Assembly (NCBI GenBank): GCA_913049815.1 | Contig: CAJWYI010000005.1 | Location: 1 to 45,172 of the forward strand | Direction: 5' to 3' | Length of the DNA stretch: 45,172 nucleotides | DNA from: an uncultured Gammaproteobacteria bacterium | Lineage (GTDB): Bacteria > Pseudomonadota > Gammaproteobacteria > Pseudomonadales > Azotimanducaceae | In this document: piece by piece, positions 27,718 through 35,670 of the stretch | Numbering within the stretch: the first letter of the stretch is position 1 | How the letters are laid out: each line of letters begins with the position of its first letter | Notes under the pieces: model-generated | What the model was told of the DNA's origin: nothing | Seen by the model: only the letters and a program-made list of their open reading frames with translations | Databases searched by the model: none | Position numbers and translations under genes: made by a program

Positions 27718-28920
27718 TCATTCGCCGACTGATCGGGGTTGTTCAGCAATCCAGGCATGCCATGCCTCAGAGTTCTCCCGTAGCGTATCAACAGCGTGGC
27801 GAATCTGATCAATCGCTGAATCCACATCTGCTTCAGAAGTAAACCGGCCAATGGATAACCGCAGCGAACTGTGTGCGAGCTGGTTGGACAAGCCAATCGC
27901 CCTCAGCACATAGGAGGGTTCGATACTGGCAGAGGTACAGGCAGACCCTGTGGAGACCGCAAGATCATTCAAGGACATCACCAGTGTTTCACCATCGACA
28001 AAACCAAAACTGACGTTGATGATTCCCGGAACATACACCTCAAGGCTACCGTTAGCCTGAACTGCCGGCATACTACGCAAGCCATCCCACAATCGATGTC
28101 GCAATTTCAGGATACGCTCGGATTCTTCAGCCAGTTCCTGATGGGCAATACGGAAAGCTTCACCCATGCCAACGATCTGGTGGGTCGCCAAAGTGCCCGA
28201 ACGCATGCCTCGCTCATGGCCACCGCCATGTATCTGAGCATTGACACGGACCCGTGGGTCGCGCCTTACGTACAAGGCACCCATCCCCTTGGGGCCATAG
28301 ATCTTGTGTGCCGAGAATGACATCAGGTCGACGGGTAGTGTCGCCAGATCGATCGGCAGCTTGCCGGCGCTTTGGGCAGCGTCAACGTGAAACAATACAT
28401 CATGTTTCCGGCAGACGGCGCCAATGGCTGCGATGTCGTTTGCAACACCAATTTCATTATTCACGTGCATGATTGAAACCAGTGCTGTATCCGGTCGAAT
28501 CGCGTCTTCGACCTGTTGAGGCGAGGTGGTCCCATCCAGCTGAGGCTCAAGATAGTCCGCCTCAAAACCGAGTTGTTCCAGGGAGTGGCAGGTGTCCAAA
28601 ACTGCTTTGTGCTCAATCGTCGAAGTTATAACGTGGCGGCGCCGTGACGCTTCGTGGTCAATCACTCCTTTAATAGCGAGGTTATCGGATTCCGTCGCGC
28701 CCGATGTCCAGACAATTTCGCGGGGATCACAGTTAACCAGATCAGCCACGTGTCGGCGTGCGACCTCAACTGCTTCTTCGGCCTGCCAGCCATATTTGTG
28801 GCTACGACTCGCAGGATTACCAAAGTTGCCTTCGACGAGCAGGCATTCACTCATTTTCTGCGCGACTCGCGGATCAACGGGTGTCGTCGACGCGTAGTCC
28901 ATGTAAATTGGTAATCTCAT
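27718..28920 (-). CDS. iscS: Cysteine desulfurase IscS (class I)
   Basis: This PLP-dependent desulfurase has 400 residues. Lys206 in [10 protein letters not shown] and Cys328 in [17 protein letters not shown] fall at the same numbers as E. coli IscS. The mobile class I loop and [15 protein letters not shown] and [10 protein letters not shown] segments are present. The ATG overlaps the iscR stop (ATGA). In Pseudomonas iscS is followed by iscU; here sufB follows. IscS may also supply sulfur for tRNA thiolation, which would explain keeping it beside SufS (inference). Confidence 0.96.
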   Translation of the reverse strand: MRLPIYMDYASTTPVDPRVAQKMSECLLVEGNFGNPASRSHKYGWQAEEAVEVARRHVADLVNCDPREIVWTSGATESDNLAIKGVIDHEASRRRHVITSTIEHKAVLDTCHSLEQLGFEADYLEPQLDGTTSPQQVEDAIRPDTALVSIMHVNNEIGVANDIAAIGAVCRKHDVLFHVDAAQSAGKLPIDLATLPVDLMSFSAHKIYGPKGMGALYVRRDPRVRVNAQIHGGGHERGMRSGTLATHQIVGMGEAFRIAHQELAEESERILKLRHRLWDGLRSMPAVQANGSLEVYVPGIINVSFGFVDGETLVMSLNDLAVSTGSACTSASIEPSYVLRAIGLSNQLAHSSLRLSIGRFTSEADVDSAIDQIRHAVDTLRENSEAWHAWIAEQPRSVGE

Positions 28921-29408
28921 TGCGCGATTTCCCGCGTTGGCAATCGGATCAGCGCTGCTTCCGAATCTGCCTCCTCATTGGCTGCTTCTTCAGATGGTGT
29001 CAAAACGCCTCGTCTGGCCAGGACGCTTGCGAGGTCAATACCGGCAAGAAACTGATGGATTTGTTCGGAGAGATCGGACCAGAGTTCGTGTGTGAGACAT
29101 TTGGCACCATGCTGACAGTCGGCACGCCCATGACATCGAGTGGCATCAACGCTTTCATCGACCGAGTCGATAATCTCAGCAACAAAGATCTGTTCAGCAC
29201 CACGAGAAAGTGTGTAGCCGCCGCCGGGACCACGGACGCTGCTGACAAGCCCGTTCCGACGCAGTTTGGAGAAGAGTTGCTCAAGATAGGACAGTGAAAT
29301 ATCCTGACGTTCGGAGATATCAGCGAGGCTGATCGGCCCCTCGCCGTCGTGCAGTGCCAGATCAAGCATGGCGGATACCGCGTACCGACCTTTCGCCGTC
29401 AGTCTCAT
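28917..29408 (-). CDS. iscR: Fe-S sensing Rrf2-family regulator IscR
   Basis: This 163-residue winged-helix regulator represses its own operon when it carries a 2Fe-2S cluster. The N-terminal [19 protein letters not shown] and the recognition helix [18 protein letters not shown] are followed by [11 protein letters not shown]. Cluster ligands Cys92, Cys98, Cys104 and His107 coincide with E. coli numbering. It is the first gene of the iscR-iscS-suf operon, and a type 1 IscR site overlaps its promoter. Confidence 0.96.
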   Translation of the reverse strand: MRLTAKGRYAVSAMLDLALHDGEGPISLADISERQDISLSYLEQLFSKLRRNGLVSSVRGPGGGYTLSRGAEQIFVAEIIDSVDESVDATRCHGRADCQHGAKCLTHELWSDLSEQIHQFLAGIDLASVLARRGVLTPSEEAANEEADSEAALIRLPTREIAQ

Positions 29409-29516
29409 CGCTCACCTCAAATATGGGTTTGGCAGCATCGCTCGCAATCCATCAGGGGCTGCAGCGAGTTCTACCGGACTTTTAATGTACGTTTTTGCCG
29501 CACATTGGGATCGGCG

Positions 29517-29549
29517 AGTATGGAATACCTGACTATTTTAGTCAATTAT
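29517..29549 (-). promoter_or_regulatory. iscR operon promoter with a type 1 IscR binding site
   Basis: The 25-bp element at 29525-29549 (minus strand: ATA, six bases, GACTAAAATAGTC, then CAGGTAT-type flank) fits the type 1 consensus, in which ATA and TAT flank GACT and AGTC half-sites. Inside it TTGACT (29540-29545) forms a -35 box. CATACT (29517-29522) is 17 bp further as the -10. Repressor binding would therefore cover the -35, the known autorepression layout of iscR. It lies 15 bp past the dsbD-like stop. Confidence 0.8.
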
Positions 29550-29563
29550 CTGAGCATCAGGAG

Positions 29564-30850
29564 CTACAGGAACAGTGCCATATCCTCAGTCTGCAGGTAA
29601 TCGGTCGTCTTGAAGAGCAGATGCCCCTTTGCATCCGTGATAACAAAAAACGGTAATCCGACATTGAGTTCCGGAAACCGAAGGTCTGCTGCATAAACAT
29701 CAAACTCGGGGCTCGTGTCGTACACCTTTAGTAACACAGCGTTCTGCAGCGCGGCGTTCAAGGTGGCATCAGTGCCTGTAAGCTTTACGAACTCCTTGCA
29801 GTTGGCGCACCAGTGGGCGTAGAAATCGATAAACACGTTGCGACCCGTCTGAGCGGCCATTTCATAGGCAACGTCCCTATCCAGATGCCAGGTGAGTCCA
29901 TGCTTTTCTTCGATGAGTAAGCTCGCGACAGACGCCTGTTCTCCATCGAGATTCGCTATTTGTGTGATCGGTGCCGGTAGCATTCCGCGCAAAAGTAATG
30001 TCACCCCAATGATGGCAGCCGTCGCCGACAGAGACCGCTGTATACGTTGCTGACGCGAGATTATGGGGTCTTGCAAGAAGTACAGCGCCAACAGCACCAA
30101 GACCAGCCCACCCATCGAAAGACTGACTTGTGCAGTATCCAGCCCCAGCACCAGAAGTCCTTTTTCTACATAGAGATGCGAAAACCATAAAATGAGGAGT
30201 GCCAGAAACCACTGGATGACTCGCATCCATGCACCACCTTTCGGTAACTGAGTGCCAAATAGACCGATCATTAGCAATGGAAGTCCCAGGCCAAGCCCAA
30301 ACGCCAGCATACTGACCGCACCCTGGATGGCAGCCACGGCAGGGGCACCATCGCTGGACGCCGCAATCGCCAGTAGAATCCCCACCACGACCGGTCCGAC
30401 ACAAGCAGATGACAACAAACCTGCACTCATCCCCATCAACACTGTACCGGTCGCTCCGTCGCCGGGATCAGTCCCACGCGACTTAAAAATGGGTAAACGA
30501 AGGTAATCCACCACAGCCAGTGCAAGAGCCAGAAAGATGCCGCCGATGACCAGGTTGGTCACGGAATATTGCATCAGCTCGTTCAGGAAACCACCGCCAA
30601 AACCTGCAAATGCTCCGAAAACGAGATATATCATCACGAGGCCAAGGTAATAGAGCAGCGGATGAACCCATCTAGATGTACTGCCACGCGCGCGCAGCAC
30701 AGAAATCGTCACCGGATACAACGGATACACGCAGGGGAGCAGACTCGCCACCAGGCCACCTGCAAACAACCACAGAAAGGTCAGTAGACTCCCATCAGCC
30801 GACAACAACTGTCCGCTGATCCAGGTATTGATTTCGGCAAGGCCCGGCAT
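29564..30850 (-). CDS. DsbD-like transmembrane thiol-reductant transporter lacking the N-terminal alpha domain
   Basis: This 428-residue inner-membrane protein moves electrons from cytoplasmic thioredoxin to the periplasm. The membrane domain has about eight helices with the paired redox cysteines Cys40 (LLPCVYPL) and Cys150 (SSACVGPV). A C-terminal thioredoxin-fold (gamma) domain carries WCANC (Cys348/Cys351). The periplasmic alpha domain of classical DsbD is absent, so another periplasmic acceptor is needed. The start is ATG at 30850, or GTG at 30853. It begins 13 bp after the arsenate-reductase-like gene stop, which suggests that this exported protein could be the acceptor (inference). Confidence 0.88.
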   Translation of the reverse strand: MPGLAEINTWISGQLLSADGSLLTFLWLFAGGLVASLLPCVYPLYPVTISVLRARGSTSRWVHPLLYYLGLVMIYLVFGAFAGFGGGFLNELMQYSVTNLVIGGIFLALALAVVDYLRLPIFKSRGTDPGDGATGTVLMGMSAGLLSSACVGPVVVGILLAIAASSDGAPAVAAIQGAVSMLAFGLGLGLPLLMIGLFGTQLPKGGAWMRVIQWFLALLILWFSHLYVEKGLLVLGLDTAQVSLSMGGLVLVLLALYFLQDPIISRQQRIQRSLSATAAIIGVTLLLRGMLPAPITQIANLDGEQASVASLLIEEKHGLTWHLDRDVAYEMAAQTGRNVFIDFYAHWCANCKEFVKLTGTDATLNAALQNAVLLKVYDTSPEFDVYAADLRFPELNVGLPFFVITDAKGHLLFKTTDYLQTEDMALFL

Positions 30851-30863
30851 CACAGGTGGTGGT

Positions 30864-31550
30864 TCAGGCTTCTACCTGTGAGAACAAGAACAGCATTTCA
30901 CGGCTGATCTGTCGACAGCGCTCGTCATACTTTGCTGCTTCAAGCTCCGTATTGTCGAATGCTTTTGGATCAACATACGGAATCGCAACCCGATAGCTCG
31001 CACCGTTAACGGTCGGGCAGTTCTTGTCGGCATCCGAACAAACCATGACGGCGCAGAAATTGTCCTGGGGATTCTCTTCGTGTTCGTACTTTTTTGAGAA
31101 CGCGCGCATCGGCTCTCCATCTTCACCATTACGTACGTGGTAGAGAGGATTCTTGCCCTCCAGGGTTTTCTCTATGTTGAATCCGGCGCGTTTCATCGCA
31201 GCAACCGCCCTTGGGTTGAACGCGGTCGCCTCCGTACCACCTGAGAAGGTCTTCACACCTTTGATGCCATAGTAGTCAGCTGCAGTCTGCGCCCACAGTT
31301 GCGACATATGGCTCCGCCGCGAATTGTGTGTACAGATGAAGTTAAGGCTGGCCTCGTTACCACTACCGGTTTGCGTGCGGACGTACAGTGCGATTCTGCG
31401 CAATTCTTTGCGCCTTTCATCATCAATCTGGTCGAGTTGATTGAGAGAGGTATCAATATAGTTTTGAACGGGTTGATACAGATCCGCCACGCCCGTCAGT
31501 GGCACTGCAAAAATACACAACGCTCTACAGAACAAATTCGTTATCTTCAT
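30864..31550 (-). CDS. Thioredoxin-type arsenate reductase/LMW-PTP family protein with apparent signal peptide
   Basis: The 228-residue protein from the ATG at 31550 (GGAG upstream) begins with a signal-peptide-like segment. It has basic residues Lys2 and Arg9, hydrophobic ALCIFAVPLTGVA, and likely cleavage after Ala22. A helical spacer precedes the LMW phosphatase-like domain. The P-loop is Cys73-x5-Arg79-Ser (CTHNSRRS). The redox relay pair Cys171-x6-Cys178 (VCSDADKNCP) matches the S. aureus ArsC Cys82/Cys89 arrangement. The DP pair of the general-acid loop is in YVDPKAF. All three ArsC cysteines are therefore present. Bacteroidota homologs are often labelled protein-tyrosine-phosphatase. 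Periplasmic location would be unusual for arsenate reduction. It lies between acr3 and the DsbD-like gene. Confidence 0.82.
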   Translation of the reverse strand: MKITNLFCRALCIFAVPLTGVADLYQPVQNYIDTSLNQLDQIDDERRKELRRIALYVRTQTGSGNEASLNFICTHNSRRSHMSQLWAQTAADYYGIKGVKTFSGGTEATAFNPRAVAAMKRAGFNIEKTLEGKNPLYHVRNGEDGEPMRAFSKKYEHEENPQDNFCAVMVCSDADKNCPTVNGASYRVAIPYVDPKAFDNTELEAAKYDERCRQISREMLFLFSQVEA

Positions 31551-31660
31551 ACCAGCTCCAGAAAAGGTCCGATTAGAGCGCCAGAGTAAACTTGTAATAT
31601 AAGCGTGCGATAAAGATCGCACGGTTCAATTTACTCTGGAATTTTACTTTGGCCCCAGGG

Positions 31661-32686
31661 TTATTCCCCAGGGTCAAACCAATGTCGTGTCCGGTTGGCT
31701 ACAGCGACTAATGACAACATGACCGGGACCTCGACCAGCACCCCGACCACCGTCGCCAGCGCAGCGCCTGAGTTTAGGCCGAACAAGGAAATTGCAACGG
31801 CAACTGCCAATTCAAAAAAATTCGACGTGCCGATCAGACAAGCAGGCGCTGCAATATTGTGCGGAAGGGAAATCGAACGTGCAGAGACATAGGCGATAGC
31901 AAAAATGCCATAAGTCTGGATCAGGAGCGGTATGGCAATCAACACAATCACCAGGGGCTCGCCGATAATCTTCTCAGCCTGGAAACCGAATAAAAGCACC
32001 ACGGTCGCCAACAACCCAACCACTGACCAGGGTTTCAACATCTGCACAAACATCTCGACACCGCGACCGCCATCACGCGATTCAAGCTGCCGTCGGGTGA
32101 TATACCCCGCCACCAACGGCAGGACTACGTAAAGCAATACCGACAGCATCAACGTCCTCCACGGGACCTCGATATCTGTGACGCCCAGAAGAAAGGCCGC
32201 AATAGGCGCAAAGGCAAAGATCATAATGATGTCATTGACCGACACCTGGACTAGTGTGTAGTTGGGATCGCCTTTAGTAAGCTGGCTCCACACAAACACC
32301 ATCGCAGTACACGGCGCCACACCCAGGAGAATCATGCCCGCGATATACTCGGTGGCCGACTGTGGATCGACAAGATCCGCAAAAATAACTTTGAAAAATA
32401 GCCATCCCAGCGCCGCCATCGTGAACGGTTTGATGAGCCAGTTGATGATCAGTGTGAGGATGATGCCCTTCGGTTTCTTTCCGACTTCCTTTAGCGAGTT
32501 GAAGTCCACCTGCACCATCATCGGATAGATCATGATCCAGATAAAAACCGCCACCACGAGATTCACATGGTTGAATTCGATAGCAGCAATCGCTTCGAAC
32601 ACCGAGGGCATCACATAACCCAGAGAGACACCCGCAAGGATACAAAGACCTACCCAGACAGTCAGAAATCGCTCAAAAATGCCCAT
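31661..32686 (-). CDS. acr3: Arsenite efflux transporter, ACR3 family
   Basis: This 341-residue inner-membrane protein has about ten helices. The ACR3 signature [19 protein letters not shown] contains the essential membrane cysteine. [14 protein letters not shown] and the C-terminal [18 protein letters not shown] half-repeat are also typical. It exports arsenite using the proton-motive force. The start at 32686 fits the family; the frame is open to an ATG at 32722. It is the first gene of the acr3-arsC-dsbD unit, with a palindrome overlapping its promoter. Confidence 0.94.
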   Translation of the reverse strand: MGIFERFLTVWVGLCILAGVSLGYVMPSVFEAIAAIEFNHVNLVVAVFIWIMIYPMMVQVDFNSLKEVGKKPKGIILTLIINWLIKPFTMAALGWLFFKVIFADLVDPQSATEYIAGMILLGVAPCTAMVFVWSQLTKGDPNYTLVQVSVNDIIMIFAFAPIAAFLLGVTDIEVPWRTLMLSVLLYVVLPLVAGYITRRQLESRDGGRGVEMFVQMLKPWSVVGLLATVVLLFGFQAEKIIGEPLVIVLIAIPLLIQTYGIFAIAYVSARSISLPHNIAAPACLIGTSNFFELAVAVAISLFGLNSGAALATVVGVLVEVPVMLSLVAVANRTRHWFDPGE

Positions 32687-32725
32687 GCTGTGCTCTCGGA
32701 AGTGTCCAAACCCTAAAGGCATGGG

Positions 32726-32748
32726 AGTATATTCCAGATTAGGAATAT
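32726..32748 (-). promoter_or_regulatory. Candidate operator/-10 upstream of acr3
   Basis: A perfect 7-6-7 inverted repeat, ATATTCC-agatta-GGAATAT, spans 32729-32748. A TATACT -10-like hexamer on the minus strand (32726-32731) overlaps its edge, so a bound dimer would block transcription. An ArsR-type repressor is the obvious candidate, but no arsR gene is in the window. Confidence 0.5.
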
Positions 32749-32775
32749 GAAATACAGAAAGCTAGAAAAGAAACC

Positions 32776-32910
32776 TCAGTACTGACCGTGTCGCTTCAAC
32801 CAGGCCATGGAGAAGGGCAGCTCATCCTCATCACGACCCTTCGGCATCATGTCCATTATGTAATAAACGCCGTTGAACATGCCGAGACCCCAGGAATACG
32901 TGGAGCAATG
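32776..32910 (-). pseudogene. C-terminal fragment of an unrecognised gene
   Basis: A 44-codon frame without a convincing start reads like a real protein tail (GLGMFNGVYYIMDMMPKG, LPFSMAWLKRHGQY, stop). It is preceded by a stop at 32911-32913. The composition is protein-like rather than random. No family was recognised. Confidence 0.3.
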
Positions 32911-32928
32911 TCATGCACTATGTTGTGA

Positions 32929-33181
32929 CCGTTCATTAGTACAAGGTGTTTGGGTGACCTTATCGACGAACTTCAGGAAAGATTTTCGCGCGAAATAACG
33001 GAGGCAATTGATGCGAAACTCATCCCCAACATGCCGATACAACACAATCTCCGTCATGGCGAACTTCAATCCGCGGCAAAGATTCGGTTACATCAATGCC
33101 GGTGGTATTAATGAGCTTGCCCGAAGCACGATGGGTTTGGCACCGGTGGCAACTGCGAATACGCGTGAAGCTGCCAACTAG
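32929..33181 (+). pseudogene. Overlapping coding-like fragments in two frames
   Basis: One frame (32929-33111) contains LIDELQERFSREITEAIDAK. Another (33056-33181, ATG at 33056) contains FGYINAGGINELARSTMG and ends at a TAG. Both have amphipathic, protein-like composition and could be pieces of one gene joined by a frameshift near 33060. No family was recognised. The surrounding interval 32749-33284 holds no other supported feature. Confidence 0.3.
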
Positions 33182-33284
33182 TGACGCACCGCATCACCCC
33201 AGGTCATTCCAGAGCCAATCCCACCGCGGTGGTAAATTAACGCGTGACTGCCAATACTGTGCGGCCGACGAAGAGGAGAACATC

Positions 33285-34076
33285 ATGAACGTGTTTGAAC
33301 TGAAGGATCGCGTCGCCATCGTGACGGGCGGGGGCGGCACGGAACACGGCACAGGTAGAATCATCGCGATGGCCTTGGCTGATGCCGGTGTAAGCGTCGT
33401 ACTTGCAGGGCGTCTCGACAGTCACTTAGCCTCCGTGGCGAAAGAACTTAATGCTCAGGGGGCACACACACTCTCCGTACCCTGCGATGTCACCGATCCA
33501 GCGCAATGCGCGGATCTTGTTGCCAAGACAGTAGCCGAACTCGGAAGACTCGATATTCTGGTAAACAACGCTGCCACTGCACTTATGGTTGATCCTCTGA
33601 AACTGACGGGCCAACAGTGGCGCGATAGCATTGATGTCAATTTGAATGGCGTGTTCTTTAGCGCACAGGCAGCAGCACGCCACATGGTAGAACAGGGGCA
33701 CGGACATATTGTCAACATCGCTTCGTCGTCCGGTATCAAAGGAGATGAACATATGGCGCCCTACGCCGCGGCCAAGGCTGCTGTAATCAACCTGACACGC
33801 ACTCTGGCCATCAGCTGGGCGATTCATAACATCAACGTCAACTGCATTGCTCCCGGCAGTATCGCAGTACCGGACCATGATCTAACCGGTATTCCACAGG
33901 ATGAACTGTTACGGCAACGTGCCTTCTTGGACCAGAATAATCCACCGATCCAACAACCGGGCTCGCCCGACGACATCGCCGACGCCGTGCTGTTCTTCGC
34001 GTCTGATGGTGCCGCAGGTATGACCGGGGAAACATTACCGGTCAGAGGTGCCGAGTGGGCATCGGCCTATAGTTAA
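33285..34076 (+). CDS. SDR-family oxidoreductase (first of tandem pair)
   Basis: This is a classical SDR of 263 residues. The cofactor loop is TGGGGTEHGTG, a longer glycine motif than usual. AGR after beta-2 suggests NADP. NNAA (residues 94-97) and the catalytic Ser147-Tyr160-Lys164 (YAAAK) follow. The ATG at 33285 has GAGGAG about seven bases upstream, so the in-frame ATG at 33096 is not used. Eleven bases separate it from the next SDR, which is only a distant paralog. The substrate is unknown; the neighbourhood suggests a hydroxy/oxo acid or lactone catabolic route. Confidence 0.88.
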   Translation: MNVFELKDRVAIVTGGGGTEHGTGRIIAMALADAGVSVVLAGRLDSHLASVAKELNAQGAHTLSVPCDVTDPAQCADLVAKTVAELGRLDILVNNAATALMVDPLKLTGQQWRDSIDVNLNGVFFSAQAAARHMVEQGHGHIVNIASSSGIKGDEHMAPYAAAKAAVINLTRTLAISWAIHNINVNCIAPGSIAVPDHDLTGIPQDELLRQRAFLDQNNPPIQQPGSPDDIADAVLFFASDGAAGMTGETLPVRGAEWASAYS

Positions 34077-34087
34077 GGAAATTCTAC

Positions 34088-34894
34088 ATGTCGAGATTTG
34101 ATCTAAATGGCAAGGTCGCCATCGTCACAGGCGGCGGCAGCGGTATTGGCAAAGCCATCAGCCTCGCGTATGCGAACGCAGGCGCAGACGTGGTGGTGGC
34201 GGCTCGGGGAGCAGAAAGACTGGAGGCAGCGGCGGACGAAATCAGAGGATTGGGTCGTCGTGCCCTGGCAGTATCCACGGATGTCACAGAGCCCGACCAA
34301 GTGGATGCACTCATTGAACGAACCACTCGTGAGATGGGCAAAGTCGACATCATGGTTGCCAACTCGGGCGGAGGCGGCTCGCCGAAGCTGGAGGACATTA
34401 CGCTCGAAGATTGGGAAAACCAGATGCGCCTGAATCTCAGCAGTGCGTTCCTGTGTGACGTCTCAGCAGGCAAAGCGATGATTGCTCAGGGAACCGGCGG
34501 GCGGATCATCAACATCTCTTCGACCGCCGGAATCAACCTCAACCCAGGGCTCCCAGCCTACGCAGCTGCCAAGGCCGGCATGATCAGCTGCACCAAAAGC
34601 CTGGCCCTATCGTGGGCCGGTGAAGGCATCAATGTGAACTGTGTTGCCCCAGGATTCACTGCCACCGAAGGGATCCGGAAGGCGGGTTATGTTCCATCTG
34701 ATACACGTAAGGACGGGACCAAGGTGCCGCCACTGCTTATGCCCAATGAACCAGAACACGTCGCCAACGTTGCTGTGTTTCTTGCTGCTCCCGCCTCATC
34801 GCACGTTACGGGAGAGGTGATGGTGGTGCGCACGATGTTTCATATGGAGCGGAGTGATGACGTGTTGCGCGATCGCGCGGTACTCACACAATAG
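34088..34894 (+). CDS. SDR-family oxidoreductase (second of tandem pair)
   Basis: This 268-residue classical SDR has TGGGSGIG (residues 14-21), AARGAERL after beta-2 (NADP-type Arg), and catalytic Ser145-Tyr158-Lys162 (YAAAK). The usual NNAG is NSGG (Asn92-Ser93-Gly94), a tolerated variation. The start is ATG at 34088, 11 bp after the previous SDR, so the pair is an operon. It converges with the unknown minus-strand gene, 25 bp between ends. Confidence 0.9.
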   Translation: MSRFDLNGKVAIVTGGGSGIGKAISLAYANAGADVVVAARGAERLEAAADEIRGLGRRALAVSTDVTEPDQVDALIERTTREMGKVDIMVANSGGGGSPKLEDITLEDWENQMRLNLSSAFLCDVSAGKAMIAQGTGGRIINISSTAGINLNPGLPAYAAAKAGMISCTKSLALSWAGEGINVNCVAPGFTATEGIRKAGYVPSDTRKDGTKVPPLLMPNEPEHVANVAVFLAAPASSHVTGEVMVVRTMFHMERSDDVLRDRAVLTQ

Positions 34895-34919
34895 AACGAT
34901 ATGCGCGCACCCAAGGACA

Positions 34920-35585
34920 CTAAGTCTCAATCCCACATAGCCGAACAAAATCAATCTTCTGCTGATCCGTCATCTGATCAAAAGCAGGCACGCGTAGTTC
35001 AGTCACTGGCAGGTCAGCAAATTCCGGGGAGTCCATCTGCAATGTCGCCGCCACATTGTGCAACCCGTTACCCTCTTCCATATCCTCGCCCAATGCCATC
35101 GCGACTTCACGCGGCCATGGTCCCACAGGATCCAGCATGATGCTCGCCTCGCCTGCCTCGTTGATATCCAGACCAAACGGATTGGGCCTGCCCACGTAGG
35201 TCTCTATGGCGGCGAACAATGCCCCTTCCTCAACGTTGCGCTGTTGCTGGCCGACACTGCCATACTTTGCGCCAGACTGATGACAGATAGATCCCCAAGG
35301 CACTTTCCCGTGGAATCCAGGAATCCTCAATGACGCCTCTGTGACACCATCGCCCCCGGTAACAACACCGTTTTTGACCATAAGGTAGTAACCCGCTCTC
35401 TCACGGCCGCCCGTCATCAAACGCGCAGGTGGATGTGTGTAGTGTTCAGTAAATGACCAGGTGATCGTGTCAGGTAAATTGACAGCCTGCAGCATCCGGA
35501 TGGCGCAATTGACACACGCTTCGCCCCACTCCCTGGAGCCAAATTCTCCAACCGGTTCCAATGTTGACATCTCGATGACGGGCAT
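34920..35585 (-). CDS. Conserved-looking protein of unknown function, 221 residues
   Basis: I do not recognise this family. The reading frame is secure: AAGGAG stands eight bases before the ATG, and it fills the space between neighbours. The protein is soluble, with no signal peptide or membrane helix. It has a close cysteine pair Cys24-x2-Cys27 (ACVNCA), single Cys101 (ICHQSG) and Cys217, and a His-rich stretch (TEHYTHPPARL). Gly-rich segments such as GGDGVTEASL and a Pro/Gly-rich WGSICHQSGAKYG follow. A metal or cofactor site is possible but unproven. It is divergent from the metallo-hydrolase operon across two palindromes, which suggests shared regulation. Confidence 0.75.
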   Translation of the reverse strand: MPVIEMSTLEPVGEFGSREWGEACVNCAIRMLQAVNLPDTITWSFTEHYTHPPARLMTGGRERAGYYLMVKNGVVTGGDGVTEASLRIPGFHGKVPWGSICHQSGAKYGSVGQQQRNVEEGALFAAIETYVGRPNPFGLDINEAGEASIMLDPVGPWPREVAMALGEDMEEGNGLHNVAATLQMDSPEFADLPVTELRVPAFDQMTDQQKIDFVRLCGIET

Positions 35586-35609
35586 TGACGATCTCCTTCT
35601 CTAGGCACT

Positions 35610-35645
35610 TTTACACTTTGTAAACTTTTACGGTACGTCACCGTA
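35610..35645. promoter_or_regulatory. Two palindromes in the divergent promoter region
   Basis: TTTACA-ctt-TGTAAA (35610-35624) is a perfect 6-3-6 inverted repeat. TACGGT-acgtc-ACCGTA (35629-35645) is a perfect 6-5-6 repeat four bases on. Both lie within the 85 bp between the unknown minus-strand gene and the plus-strand hydrolase. They are good candidates for a regulator operator serving both genes. No regulator gene is adjacent. Confidence 0.5.
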
Positions 35646-35670
35646 CCCTACTGACCTGACGAGGCGACCA

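Noticed and set aside
33096-33284. N-terminal extension of the first SDR of the tandem pair
   Set aside because: The ATG at 33285 has a strong Shine-Dalgarno and matches the SDR N-terminus; upstream residues are Arg/Ser/His-rich and not SDR-like.
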